A stretch of DNA of 20,360 nucleotides, from assembly GCA_903885895.1 (NCBI GenBank), contig CAISKC010000355.1:1-20360 (forward strand), read 5' to 3'. The stretch comes from an uncultured Legionella sp. GTDB taxonomy: Bacteria; Pseudomonadota; Gammaproteobacteria; Legionellales; Legionellaceae. This document shows positions 1 to 6,732 of the stretch, one piece after another. A program made the position numbers and the translations under genes. Each line of letters opens with the position of its first letter. Positions within the stretch are counted from its first letter, which is position 1. The notes below the pieces were generated by a model, which searched no databases, was not told the origin of the DNA, and worked only from the letters and a program-made list of their open reading frames with translations.

Positions 1-109
1 AAAAGGATATTTTTCATAATCTTACAACAGGGTTGGATATAAATTTATCTTAACAAAAATAACACAATAGGACAAATATTTCGTGTTATGTGCAAGGCTT
101 GTATATTTA

Positions 110-115
110 TATAAT
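110..115 (+). promoter_or_regulatory. possible -10 box upstream of the secreted-protein gene
   Basis: A TATAAT hexamer sits 43 bases before the ATG at 158 in a very AT-rich stretch. No convincing -35 box is visible at 16-18 bases upstream (the nearest is TTATGT at 86-91), so this is only a candidate promoter. Nothing else recognisable occurs in bases 1-157 apart from the ribosome binding site. Confidence 0.35.
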
Positions 116-157
116 TAATGACAGAGTGATAGAGACGAAGTTATTAAGGAGAATAAC

Positions 158-892
158 ATGTTATATGTGCCTATTAGGAAATCGTATATCAAAACGTTCA
201 AATCCATAATGATGATATCTATATTACTGAATTGCATTTTGGATATAGTATGGACCCCAGCATTTGCGGTACAAGCTAGTGCTTTGCGCGGCAAACGTTT
301 TTGTGAGGTGATTATTTCCACATCAGCTTCAGTTCTGGAAATTTATAACACTATTAGCTTAAATGACTGTCCTGAGGAGCAATGGAAAAAAATAACAGAA
401 CGAAATATTCAGAAGGAAACGGGTGCAACCTATGTTGTATTGAATGGTCCAAGAAAACTCTCTGTTGATGGGGCTAAAAATGCAGAGTTTATGAATAATG
501 CTCCCAGAACATTCCAAAATCTAGCTATGCGAAAAAGCGCTGCATTGCATATTTCTATACGTGAAACCTTGCACGGTTCACGACCCTATCATGAGCATCA
601 TGTAGAGCACCAAACAACTTGGGTTATCTCTGCAGGAAGCAGAGTATATGAATTAATCGATCCAGCAGGTGCTGTCTATGTTATGCAGTCGTTTACGTTG
701 ATACCTGGTACTCTGACAGAAAAGGATCTATTGAATTTAAGCGCACGTCTCAAACTACCTCGTGGCTGGTATTTTAAAACGGGTATTTTGCAAAAGGAGT
801 GTGATTTGGCTCCTATACAGAAAAAAGCCATCGTTATTCAGGATAATTTGAAAAATACGTATCAAAAAACAAATCAGGATTTTTTAGTTTAA
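158..892 (+). CDS. secreted conserved protein of unknown function
   Basis: A 244-residue protein. The start is supported by AAGGAG at 147-152, about 5-6 bases before the ATG. Residues 1-37 form an export signal: basic n-region (RKSYIKTFK), hydrophobic core MMISILLNCILDIVW and an AFA cleavage site before VQAS. The mature part has R-G-K-R-F-C-E-V-I, then V-L-E-I-Y-N-T-I-S-L-N-D-C-P, L-N-G-P-R, a central M-R-K block, Y-E-L-I-D-P and V-Y-V-M-Q-S-F. From memory this order matches a conserved proteobacterial family with no known function in which N-D-C-P, L-N-G-P-R and D-P.G..Y-V-M-Q-S recur. The two Cys (in R-F-C and N-D-C-P) could form a disulfide in the periplasm or outside the cell. It is the only plus-strand gene here, has its own terminator and is divorced from its neighbours. 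Being an exported protein is well supported; the function is unknown. Confidence 0.85.
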   Translation: MLYVPIRKSYIKTFKSIMMISILLNCILDIVWTPAFAVQASALRGKRFCEVIISTSASVLEIYNTISLNDCPEEQWKKITERNIQKETGATYVVLNGPRKLSVDGAKNAEFMNNAPRTFQNLAMRKSAALHISIRETLHGSRPYHEHHVEHQTTWVISAGSRVYELIDPAGAVYVMQSFTLIPGTLTEKDLLNLSARLKLPRGWYFKTGILQKECDLAPIQKKAIVIQDNLKNTYQKTNQDFLV

Positions 893-895
893 TTT

Positions 896-927
896 TAGGC
901 AACACGCTCCACTGTTGCCTAGCATTT
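896..927 (+). terminator. rho-independent terminator after the secreted-protein gene
   Basis: A perfect 9-bp stem TAGGCAACA (896-904) / TGTTGCCTA (913-921) with an 8-base loop is followed by GCATTTT. It lies 3 bases after the stop at 890-892. On the minus strand it lacks a T tract, so it probably does not end the convergent transcript coming from 1008. Confidence 0.7.
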
Positions 928-1007
928 TATCTCAAGATACCTCGTTTTTGCTGGGATCATAAGCAGAGTTTGATATAGGTCTTCACGTTTTGATGAAACC
1001 TCAGATG

Positions 1008-3041
1008 TCAATTCTTAATAATCAGCAATTCAGACGGAATCTCATAAGGTAACGCTTTAAAATGAGGATCTTCCACATCGATACGCGCGATTTGATAATC
1101 GTGTACGGCTGGTAAGATATGTACAAATAAAAGTGACCGATCAGCTTTAGAGTCCTGGGTAAAAGATGAATCAGCATGCGATTTTTTTCTCGCTAATATA
1201 ATATTGCCGAGCCATATGGGTTCCTCATAATGCATCAAATGATAATTGGATTGCCATAAGCGCAGGATATAGAGATTATCATCTTTGACAGTGCGATAAG
1301 ACATGGTCAACATGGGATTTCTGTTGAGATACAATTGTTCCATAAATGGGAGCTCTTCAGTCGTATAACGTCCTTCAGCATGAATGATGAGGGAGTAGAG
1401 AAACGACTTAGGTTGGTTTTTCCAGCCGCATGTTTCTAATCTTGTTTCCAATTCTTCTATCGAACCAGCATATTGAACATTGAAGACCCCAATTCGCCTC
1501 CCGATACGGTTGGTTGTATAGACCGGTAAAATAGGCTCGTCATATTGATACCACCAGGTATCGTGATTGACGGTATATTGTTTTGATTTGAGCGTATGAT
1601 TTGAAAGTGCTACGGTATATTGATAGGTAACGGTATAGAGTAATGTGCTGAGGAATACGCAGATAATCACTAGAATGGCTTTGGGCAAAGCATAGATTGG
1701 GAATGATTTACGTCTATAGCAGATCCAATGCAGTAAGCCTATGCTAGCACCAAGGCTATAGGCAGCTAAAATAGAGCTTAACCAATTATCACCCAAAAAT
1801 AGCGTTGCGACGCCATTTAGAACCAAACAGATACTCAAAAAACCAATTGTGATGTGAATAGGGGATGATCGCTTTCTTTTCAATAAATAATTGATTAAAA
1901 ACACACACAACGCAGTTGCAATCGTTAAATGAACAGCTGGAAACAGAGCGGGGATAGGTTCTGAAAATAATCGAATGGGAGGTTGAACAAACAGATAGTG
2001 AGATGACAACCAGGTTAACATGGTTGTGATAACCAGCAAACTGATCCAATATTTCAAGAATCGCCAATCTCGCACAGACATTGCTAGGATAGCAATGATG
2101 ATGCATAAGCTGATGAGCGATATGGGGTTGAAGATGAAAGTTGCGGTGATGAAAAGGGTATCTAACCATTGCGTGCGTAATGTTTGCAGAAAATAAGTGA
2201 TGGGCTGGTTAATGAGATTCAACCATGAACCCTGGTAGACTAGTATACACAATAACAATGTAATGATGAGGCATCCTAGACAAATCAAAGACAAGCTGAG
2301 TACTTTCTGAGGCTGAAGGTCCTTTTTATGAATCAATTTTTTAATAAAGTATTTCGTGGTCTTGTTTTTGCTGGACCAGCGCCAAAGCTTATCCACATGT
2401 AACGCAAACCATAGATTCAAGGTTCTTGCTAAATATTTTAGCAGTAGGCTTGCAATCCAAATCGTGATTAAGATGCCCATGACAAAAGCAAATAAACGTT
2501 GTGCACTTGCGGCTGAGAGCTGATGACTGGCTGCGCCAATGATATAGCCAGGGATAATATATAAAATTGACCAACCAATGGCGGAAATAAAATTAGCAGA
2601 AAAAAACTGCCAACGTGGCATATGCATCATTCCGGCGATGATAGGGGTGATAGAGCGTAATGGACCGGTAAAACGGCCAATAAGGACACTTTTTCCTCCA
2701 TGGCGATCAAAAAAATCTTGGCCATAGCGCAGGATATTGGGATAACGCGAGAAGGGCCATAAGGTACTAAGACTTTCGCTATAAATAGCACCTAGCATAT
2801 AGCTGGACGCATCACCCATAAAGGCGCCCAGCGCAGCAATCATGAGAGTGAGATCCAAGCGCATGACATCAGAGCCTGCTAAAATGCCAATAGCAGTCAT
2901 CGTTAATGAGCCAGGAATGAGTGTGCCAATAATGGCTAGGGACTCTAATAACGCAATAAAAAAAGTAAAAACCAACGCGTAATTAGGGTGATGGTGAAGC
3001 CATTCAGTTATTGGGACAATATAGTCAGCGTAAAGATGCAT
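1008..3041 (-). CDS. DedA/VTT - PAP2-like - LssY_C three-domain membrane protein
   Basis: A 677-residue integral membrane protein. The ATG at 3041 is chosen because GGAG lies 8 bases upstream; a TTG at 3071 would add ten residues with no binding site. Residues about 20-180 are a DedA/VTT domain (F-F-D-R-H-G-G-K, G-R-F-T-G-P-L-R, I-A-G-M..M-P-R-W-F), a family tied to lipid and undecaprenyl-phosphate translocation. After a basic loop, residues about 245-455 resemble PAP2 phosphatase membrane helices, but the motifs look degenerate: PSGH reads P-A-V-H, and the third motif G-x-H-W-x-S-D reads G-D-N-W-L-S-S. Residues about 495-625 match the LssY C-terminal domain (R-I-G..F-N-V-Q-Y-A-G, L-E-T-C-G-W, L-R-L-W-Q-S). 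Legionella LssY, from the lss secretion locus, has this arrangement; here no lss partners are seen. It overlaps lipB by 17 bases, implying co-transcription and translational coupling. Confidence 0.85.
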   Translation of the reverse strand: MHLYADYIVPITEWLHHHPNYALVFTFFIALLESLAIIGTLIPGSLTMTAIGILAGSDVMRLDLTLMIAALGAFMGDASSYMLGAIYSESLSTLWPFSRYPNILRYGQDFFDRHGGKSVLIGRFTGPLRSITPIIAGMMHMPRWQFFSANFISAIGWSILYIIPGYIIGAASHQLSAASAQRLFAFVMGILITIWIASLLLKYLARTLNLWFALHVDKLWRWSSKNKTTKYFIKKLIHKKDLQPQKVLSLSLICLGCLIITLLLCILVYQGSWLNLINQPITYFLQTLRTQWLDTLFITATFIFNPISLISLCIIIAILAMSVRDWRFLKYWISLLVITTMLTWLSSHYLFVQPPIRLFSEPIPALFPAVHLTIATALCVFLINYLLKRKRSSPIHITIGFLSICLVLNGVATLFLGDNWLSSILAAYSLGASIGLLHWICYRRKSFPIYALPKAILVIICVFLSTLLYTVTYQYTVALSNHTLKSKQYTVNHDTWWYQYDEPILPVYTTNRIGRRIGVFNVQYAGSIEELETRLETCGWKNQPKSFLYSLIIHAEGRYTTEELPFMEQLYLNRNPMLTMSYRTVKDDNLYILRLWQSNYHLMHYEEPIWLGNIILARKKSHADSSFTQDSKADRSLLFVHILPAVHDYQIARIDVEDPHFKALPYEIPSELLIIKN

Positions 3042-3663
3042 CCAATGGTCTCCGTAACATCTTACCTTCAAACCTATCTAAAAATAATTGAATAAAAGCT
3101 TTCTGCACGTGAGCAAGACTTATCTTATCATCATACTCTTTGATTCGTGTCATTTTCAACTGTTGATAGCCGCAAGGGTGAATGCCTTGAAAGGGTTTCA
3201 AATCAAGATCAACATTTAAAGCAATGCCATGATAACTGCAGTTATTTTTTACCCTGAACCCAAGCGACGCAATTTTTTTTTGCGCAACATATACGCCGGG
3301 CGCATGTGCTTGCCGATGAGCAGGGATATGATAGGTGCCTAATAAATCAATCAACATTTGTTCTAATTCACAAACCAATGTTTTGATGCCAAGTTGACGA
3401 CGCTTCAAATCCATTAAGACATAAGCAATCAATTGCCCAGGACCATGGTAAGTGATTTGTCCACCGCGATCTGAGTGTACGACGGGAATATCGCCCGTGT
3501 TGATCACATGTTCATGTTTCCCCGCCTGTCCTTGTGTGTACACAGGGAAGTGTTCTAATATCCACAACTCATCGTCTGTCTCGGCGTGCCGAGAGCTGGT
3601 GAATTGTTTCATATTTTCCCATACGAGGTGATAGTCTTGCCGACCTAGTTCTTTCACACGCAT
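3025..3663 (-). CDS. lipB: octanoyl-[acyl-carrier-protein]:protein N-octanoyltransferase LipB
   Basis: A 212-residue cytosolic enzyme of the normal family length. It moves the octanoyl group from acyl carrier protein to lipoyl-domain lysines, the first step of endogenous lipoate synthesis. The signature R-G-G-Q-I-T-Y-H-G-P-G-Q-L spans residues 66-78; the catalytic lysine is K130 in K-K-I-A-S-L-G-F; the acyl-thioester cysteine is C164 in H-P-C-G-Y. The start ATG overlaps the ybeD stop as TGATG (one shared base), typical of translational coupling. The order dacA-ybeD-lipB is the classical gammaproteobacterial one. However, lipA (lipoyl synthase), which often follows, is absent here and its place is taken by the LssY-like gene. 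Confidence 0.96.
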   Translation of the reverse strand: MRVKELGRQDYHLVWENMKQFTSSRHAETDDELWILEHFPVYTQGQAGKHEHVINTGDIPVVHSDRGGQITYHGPGQLIAYVLMDLKRRQLGIKTLVCELEQMLIDLLGTYHIPAHRQAHAPGVYVAQKKIASLGFRVKNNCSYHGIALNVDLDLKPFQGIHPCGYQQLKMTRIKEYDDKISLAHVQKAFIQLFLDRFEGKMLRRPLDASLR

Positions 3664-3926
3664 CAGAGAACCATCTGTATATCTGGATGACGCGTTAAAT
3701 CTTGATATAACGCATCCAATCCTTCTTGATTTACAGCAACGATAACCGCAGAAATGCTTTGATAATTGCCTTGTTCACTCATATGGACGGTGATGGCAGC
3801 GTCTGCGGTCAGAGGATAATGCATTCGAATGATGGCGCTGATTTCCGCAAGAAAATTTGGGCTGGATTTACCAATAATCTTCAGCGGAAACTCACACGGA
3901 AACGTCATCAATGTTTGTTTTGTCAT
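3663..3926 (-). CDS. ybeD: YbeD/DUF493 family protein
   Basis: An 87-residue small cytosolic protein of the DUF493 (YbeD) family, an ACT-like ferredoxin fold of unclear, possibly regulatory, role. I start it at the ATG at 3926 (M-T-K-Q-T-L-M-T-F-P). This gives exactly the length of E. coli YbeD and begins 8 bases after the dacA stop; an upstream alternative start at 3983 would overlap dacA by about 49 bases. Recognisable features are F-P-C-E-F-P-L-K-I-I-G near the N-terminus, an internal S-x-x-G-x-Y-x-S-I/V block (E-Q-G-N-Y-Q-S-I-S) and a C-terminal L-Y-Q-D-L..H-P-D-I-Q-M-V-L, like the usual L-Y..L..h..V.mvL ending. The strong Shine-Dalgarno sequence usually expected is not obvious, so it may depend on translation of dacA. 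Confidence 0.9.
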   Translation of the reverse strand: MTKQTLMTFPCEFPLKIIGKSSPNFLAEISAIIRMHYPLTADAAITVHMSEQGNYQSISAVIVAVNQEGLDALYQDLTRHPDIQMVL

Positions 3927-3934
3927 AGTACTTG

Positions 3935-5149
3935 CTAGCCGAACCAATGATTGAACATCAACCGCATTGTATCCTTTGCACAAGTATAATAGCCGCCTTG
4001 CGCGATAGTATCGAGCACAAATAGAGGTTGCGTCTCTACGGTTCGTCCATCAAATTGAATGACCAATTCACCAATTTGTTGTCCCGTTTGTAGCGGTGCT
4101 TCAAGATACTTGGGTACATTCGTTGTGATACTGAGTCGCTGATATTGCCCACTAGGAACGGTAATAAATGTTTCATGCGGTATCCCTAAATGGGTAGACT
4201 GAGAGAGGCCTTTATAAACAGGTAGCTCTGTGACAGTTTGGCCATTTTTAAACAGCTGGTGTGTTTCGAAAAAGCGAAATCCATAATTAAGCAGCCGTTG
4301 GCTGTCATCAGCACGAGTAGAATCTGTGGGAGCGTTCAGGACAACAGCTAGTAAACGCATGTCATTGCGTTTAGCGGATGATACCAAACAGAATCCAGCT
4401 TCATCGGTATGACCAGTTTTGATACCATCTACGGAATTATCGCGCCATAGCAAGCGATTACGGTTGGGTTGACGGATATTGTTATACGTGAACCATTTTT
4501 GTTTATACCAATGATAATACTCAGGAAAATCACGAACAAGCGCGCGGCCTAATACGGCTAAATCTTTAGCGGTTGTATAATGGTTAGGATCCGGCAAACC
4601 TGTACTGTCTGTGAAATTAGAATGGCTCATACCTAGTGCTTTGGCTTGTTGATTCATGATATCGGTAAAGCTCGACTCGCTACTGCCGACATGTTCAGCC
4701 AACGCCACGCAGGCATCATTTCCAGAGTCCACAATGATACCTTTGAGGAGATCTTCAACGGTAACTTCTTGACCTTCTTTGATAAACATTCTGGAACCAC
4801 CCGTTTTCCAAGCGGTTTGACTGATGCGCACGGGATCACTGAGATGAATTTGCTCGGCTTTCAGAGCACGAGAGACGACATACAAGGTCATCATTTTGGT
4901 GAGACTAGCGGGTGGTAATTGTAACTCACTATTTTTTTCTGCAATGATTTTGCCGCTATCTATATCTATCAAGATGTAAGCTTTGGCATTCAAACTAGGT
5001 GCCGAAGGAGTAACAATAGGATGATTGCCCATAATCCGTGGTGGTGGCGTTAATGAGGCTTCTGGTAAGGACTCAGCGCGCAAGCCATTTGCGATGCCAA
5101 AGAAAAAAATAGCTGATAATAGTACTTTAGTTTGATAACCAATGTTCAT
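3935..5149 (-). CDS. dacA: D-alanyl-D-alanine carboxypeptidase (PBP5/6 type)
   Basis: A 404-residue serine peptidase of the S11 family that removes the terminal D-Ala from peptidoglycan pentapeptides in the periplasm. Residues 1-25 form a signal peptide ending L-R-A before E-S-L-P. The catalytic triad of motifs is complete: S-L-T-K (Ser82, Lys85), S-G-N (142-144) and K-T-G (244-246). A C-terminal PBP5_C beta-sandwich follows from about residue 290. The last 15 residues (T-M-R-L-M-F-N-H-W-F-G) fit the amphipathic membrane anchor of this class. It heads the dacA-ybeD-lipB cluster. Its 5' flank is the repeat-rich region from 5150, with no confident promoter that I can pick and no clear Shine-Dalgarno before the ATG. 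Confidence 0.95.
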   Translation of the reverse strand: MNIGYQTKVLLSAIFFFGIANGLRAESLPEASLTPPPRIMGNHPIVTPSAPSLNAKAYILIDIDSGKIIAEKNSELQLPPASLTKMMTLYVVSRALKAEQIHLSDPVRISQTAWKTGGSRMFIKEGQEVTVEDLLKGIIVDSGNDACVALAEHVGSSESSFTDIMNQQAKALGMSHSNFTDSTGLPDPNHYTTAKDLAVLGRALVRDFPEYYHWYKQKWFTYNNIRQPNRNRLLWRDNSVDGIKTGHTDEAGFCLVSSAKRNDMRLLAVVLNAPTDSTRADDSQRLLNYGFRFFETHQLFKNGQTVTELPVYKGLSQSTHLGIPHETFITVPSGQYQRLSITTNVPKYLEAPLQTGQQIGELVIQFDGRTVETQPLFVLDTIAQGGYYTCAKDTMRLMFNHWFG

Positions 5150-5296
5150 GCCGGGGCCTGTTTCGATAAAGATTTTAAAATTAGCTCACATTATCCCAAT
5201 AACTGGAATAAATAACAATAAGATTTCGAGAGTGTTTAAATATCTGTGTTATTCCCGCGCAAGCGGACATACATTTTTGAAAATAGGTCAAAAATT

Positions 5297-5393
5297 GTCG
5301 TCTTTGCGAACGAAGTGAAGCAACGCAGCGATCTTAACGCATCTTCAGTATTGATAAAAACCCGTGGATTGCTTCGCTAACGCTCGCAACGAC
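5297..5393. repeat. REP-like imperfect inverted repeat
   Basis: The left arm GTCGTCTTTGCGAACGAAG.. (5297-5323) pairs imperfectly with the right arm ending GCTCGCAACGAC (5369-5393). Both carry the GTCGTTGCGAGCG..GAAGCAA-type sequence that is widespread as an extragenic palindrome in gammaproteobacteria and Rickettsiales. The middle 45 bases are not symmetrical. Likely a non-coding mobile-type repeat (REP/MITE-like). Confidence 0.65.
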
Positions 5394-5436
5394 GGAGAAG
5401 AATACTTTGCACGCAAAATAATTGCGTAATACGCAA

Positions 5437-5464
5437 GTAGATTAAAAATTAAGCGTTAATCTAC
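5437..5464. repeat. perfect 9-bp hairpin (with a neighbouring 6-bp hairpin)
   Basis: GTAGATTAA (5437-5445) and TTAATCTAC (5456-5464) form a perfect 9-bp stem with a 10-base loop. Immediately to the left, TTGCGT-AAT-ACGCAA (5422-5436) forms a second hairpin. Neither is followed by a good T tract, so they look like part of the repeat cluster rather than terminators. Confidence 0.55.
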
Positions 5465-5478
5465 AGCTCATTTTAGAA

Positions 5479-5575
5479 ATCCGTTCGGGCTGAGGAGTAG
5501 CGAAGCTACGTCTCGAAGCCTAAATCACAGTAGAGGCTTCGGCAGCGCTGGCGCGCTTTCTCAGCCCAAACGGAT
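5479..5575. repeat. 97-bp cloverleaf-like inverted repeat
   Basis: The outer arms ATCCGTTCGGGCTGAG (5479-5494) and CTCAGCCCAAACGGAT (5560-5575) pair over 16 positions with one mismatch. Inside are three further hairpins: GTAGC-GAA-GCTAC (5497-5509), CGAAGCCT / AGGCTTCG (5514-5521 with 5534-5541) and AGCGC-TGGC-GCGCT (5544-5557). The outer arm sequence resembles the common bacterial repeat CCGTTCGGGCTGAG..TCGAAGCC. It is non-coding, lying between an upstream gene region and a disrupted gene. Confidence 0.7.
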
Positions 5576-5620
5576 CGATGTCATATTTGAGGAAATATAC
5601 CTTAACCTAAAGTGTACTTT

Positions 5621-6013
5621 TTAGGATAACACTATTTGGTTTTTTCCTTGTTTTTTAGCCAGGTACATGGCTTCATCCGCATGTTGTAAGATCGCTTGGG
5701 CTGTTGCTCCGTGCTCCGGGTACAACGCAATACCAATACTGAGTGTGGCTTGTATCGTTGTATTATCGATCTGCAGTGGTTCAGAAAACATGGTGAGATA
5801 GCGTTTTGCAATATCTAATATCTCTTGTTTACTGGCCATATCTTCTAACAAAATTGCAAATTCATCGCCAGATAAGCGAGCAAGTAGATCGACGGTGCGT
5901 GAGCAGTTGTTTAATTTATTTGCAACAGCACATATGACCTCATCACCGAAGCTATGTTCCCATTGATCATTAATGTCTTTGAAATTATCAATATCCAGGT
6001 ACATGACTATTTG
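5621..6013 (-). pseudogene. 5'-truncated diguanylate cyclase (GGDEF domain) fragment
   Basis: The open frame from ATG at 6004 encodes 127 residues; the matching frame reaches a few codons higher (R-Q-I-V-M-Y), up to the insertion sequence end. It carries the C-terminal four fifths of a GGDEF domain: metal site Y-L-D-I-D-N-F-K, S-G-D-E-F as signature (a tolerated variant of GGDEF), an R-T-V-D inhibitory-site motif five residues before it, S-I-G-I-A-L-Y-P, and A-D-E-A-M-Y-L-A-K. The usual D-x-L-T-G-L-x-N-R opening and any sensory N-terminus are missing. The break coincides with the right end of the IS3-type remnant, so this is most simply a c-di-GMP synthase gene beheaded by insertion plus deletion. 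The remaining piece probably does not fold as an active enzyme. Confidence 0.8.
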
Positions 6014-6700
6014 ACGTGGTCAAGCAAATGCACACACCTGGTTAAGCAACTTTTTTCATTTTTATCCACACACTTTCAAATTGGTTTGGATTCATATAAC
6101 CCAGATATGAATGCAAACGATAGCTGTTATAAAACATGGAAATATAATTCAGCACATTTTGTTGCGCTGCATACCGTGTTAAATAGTGCCGCCATTGAAC
6201 CCGCTCTTGCTTGAGACTTCTAAAAAAGCTTTCCGTCACGGCGTTATCCCAACACTCGCCTTTTCTACTCATACTGCCAACATAACCATACATCTTTAAT
6301 AATTTTCGGTAATCATGGCTCGCATACTGTGATCCGCGGTCAGAGTGGACGATTAAACCTCGCTTAGGTTTACGTTGCCAAATAGCCATTCTCAACGCAT
6401 CACAAACAAGCTCCGCCGGCATCCGAGAACTCATACTCCAACCAACAACTTTCCTGGAAAACAAATCAATTACAATAGCCAAGTATAACCAGCCTTCTTG
6501 GGTGTTAATGTAAGTGATGTCTGATACGTAAGCTTGATCAGGACCTGCGACAGTAAATTGACGGTTAAGTACATTTTCAAATAAAGGTTTTTTGTGCTTA
6601 CTATTTGTTGTTATCTTATATTTTTTACGGTAGCGAACAAAAACGCCGGCCTCTTTCATTAACCGTTTGGTTTTTTTTAGCCCAATAAGCGTTAGCGTTG
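6011..6700 (-). mobile_element. truncated IS3-family insertion sequence remnant
   Basis: The remnant contains the 3' part of the transposase orfB and about 30 bases beyond its stop. It ends near TGACCACGTCA (read on the minus strand, 6011-6021), where GGDEF coding sequence resumes. The orfA reading frame, the first part of orfB and a matching left terminal repeat are not found between 6660 and the kinase stop at 6733; the left boundary is therefore approximate. Several hundred bases of the original element are lost. Confidence 0.7.
6042..6659 (-). pseudogene. IS3-family transposase OrfB, N-terminally truncated
   Basis: A 205-residue integrase-core (rve) protein with an intact DDE catalytic triad: D in Y-V-S-D-I-T-Y-I, D in V-H-S-D-R-G-S-Q-Y, and E in D-N-A-V-T-E-S-F-F. 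The C-terminal N-Y-I-S-M-F-Y-N-S-Y-R-L-H-S-x-L-G-Y is also typical. Full OrfB proteins are about 270-290 residues and are made by frameshifting from orfA. Here homology begins about eight residues before the first Met (K-K-T-K-R-L-M-K-E-A-G) and the preceding helical domain is absent. The element is therefore almost certainly unable to move by itself, although a trans-acting relative elsewhere in the genome is possible. It lies between a sensor-kinase gene and the GGDEF fragment, all on the same strand. Confidence 0.85.
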
Positions 6701-6732
6701 GGATTGTACGTGGGTTTTGTTGTAGAAGTCTA

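Larger units (their letters stand above)
5150..5620. other. gene-free repeat-rich spacer between dacA and the GGDEF fragment
   Basis: About 470 bases without a plausible gene. It holds the dacA leader (5150-5290), an imperfect REP-like pair (5297-5393), two small hairpins (5422-5436 and 5437-5464) and a 97-bp branched inverted repeat (5479-5575). All are described separately. Confidence 0.75.

Noticed and set aside
1789..2169. Alternative minus-strand frame inside the LssY-like gene
   Set aside because: It is a shadow of the PAP2-like region in another frame; the composition is not protein-like.
5297..5575. CRISPR array from repeated palindromes
   Set aside because: The palindromes differ in sequence and spacing; no direct repeats with regular spacers and no cas genes.
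6042..6659. Active insertion sequence
   Set aside because: The DDE residues are intact, but orfA, the orfB N-terminus and the left terminal repeat are missing.
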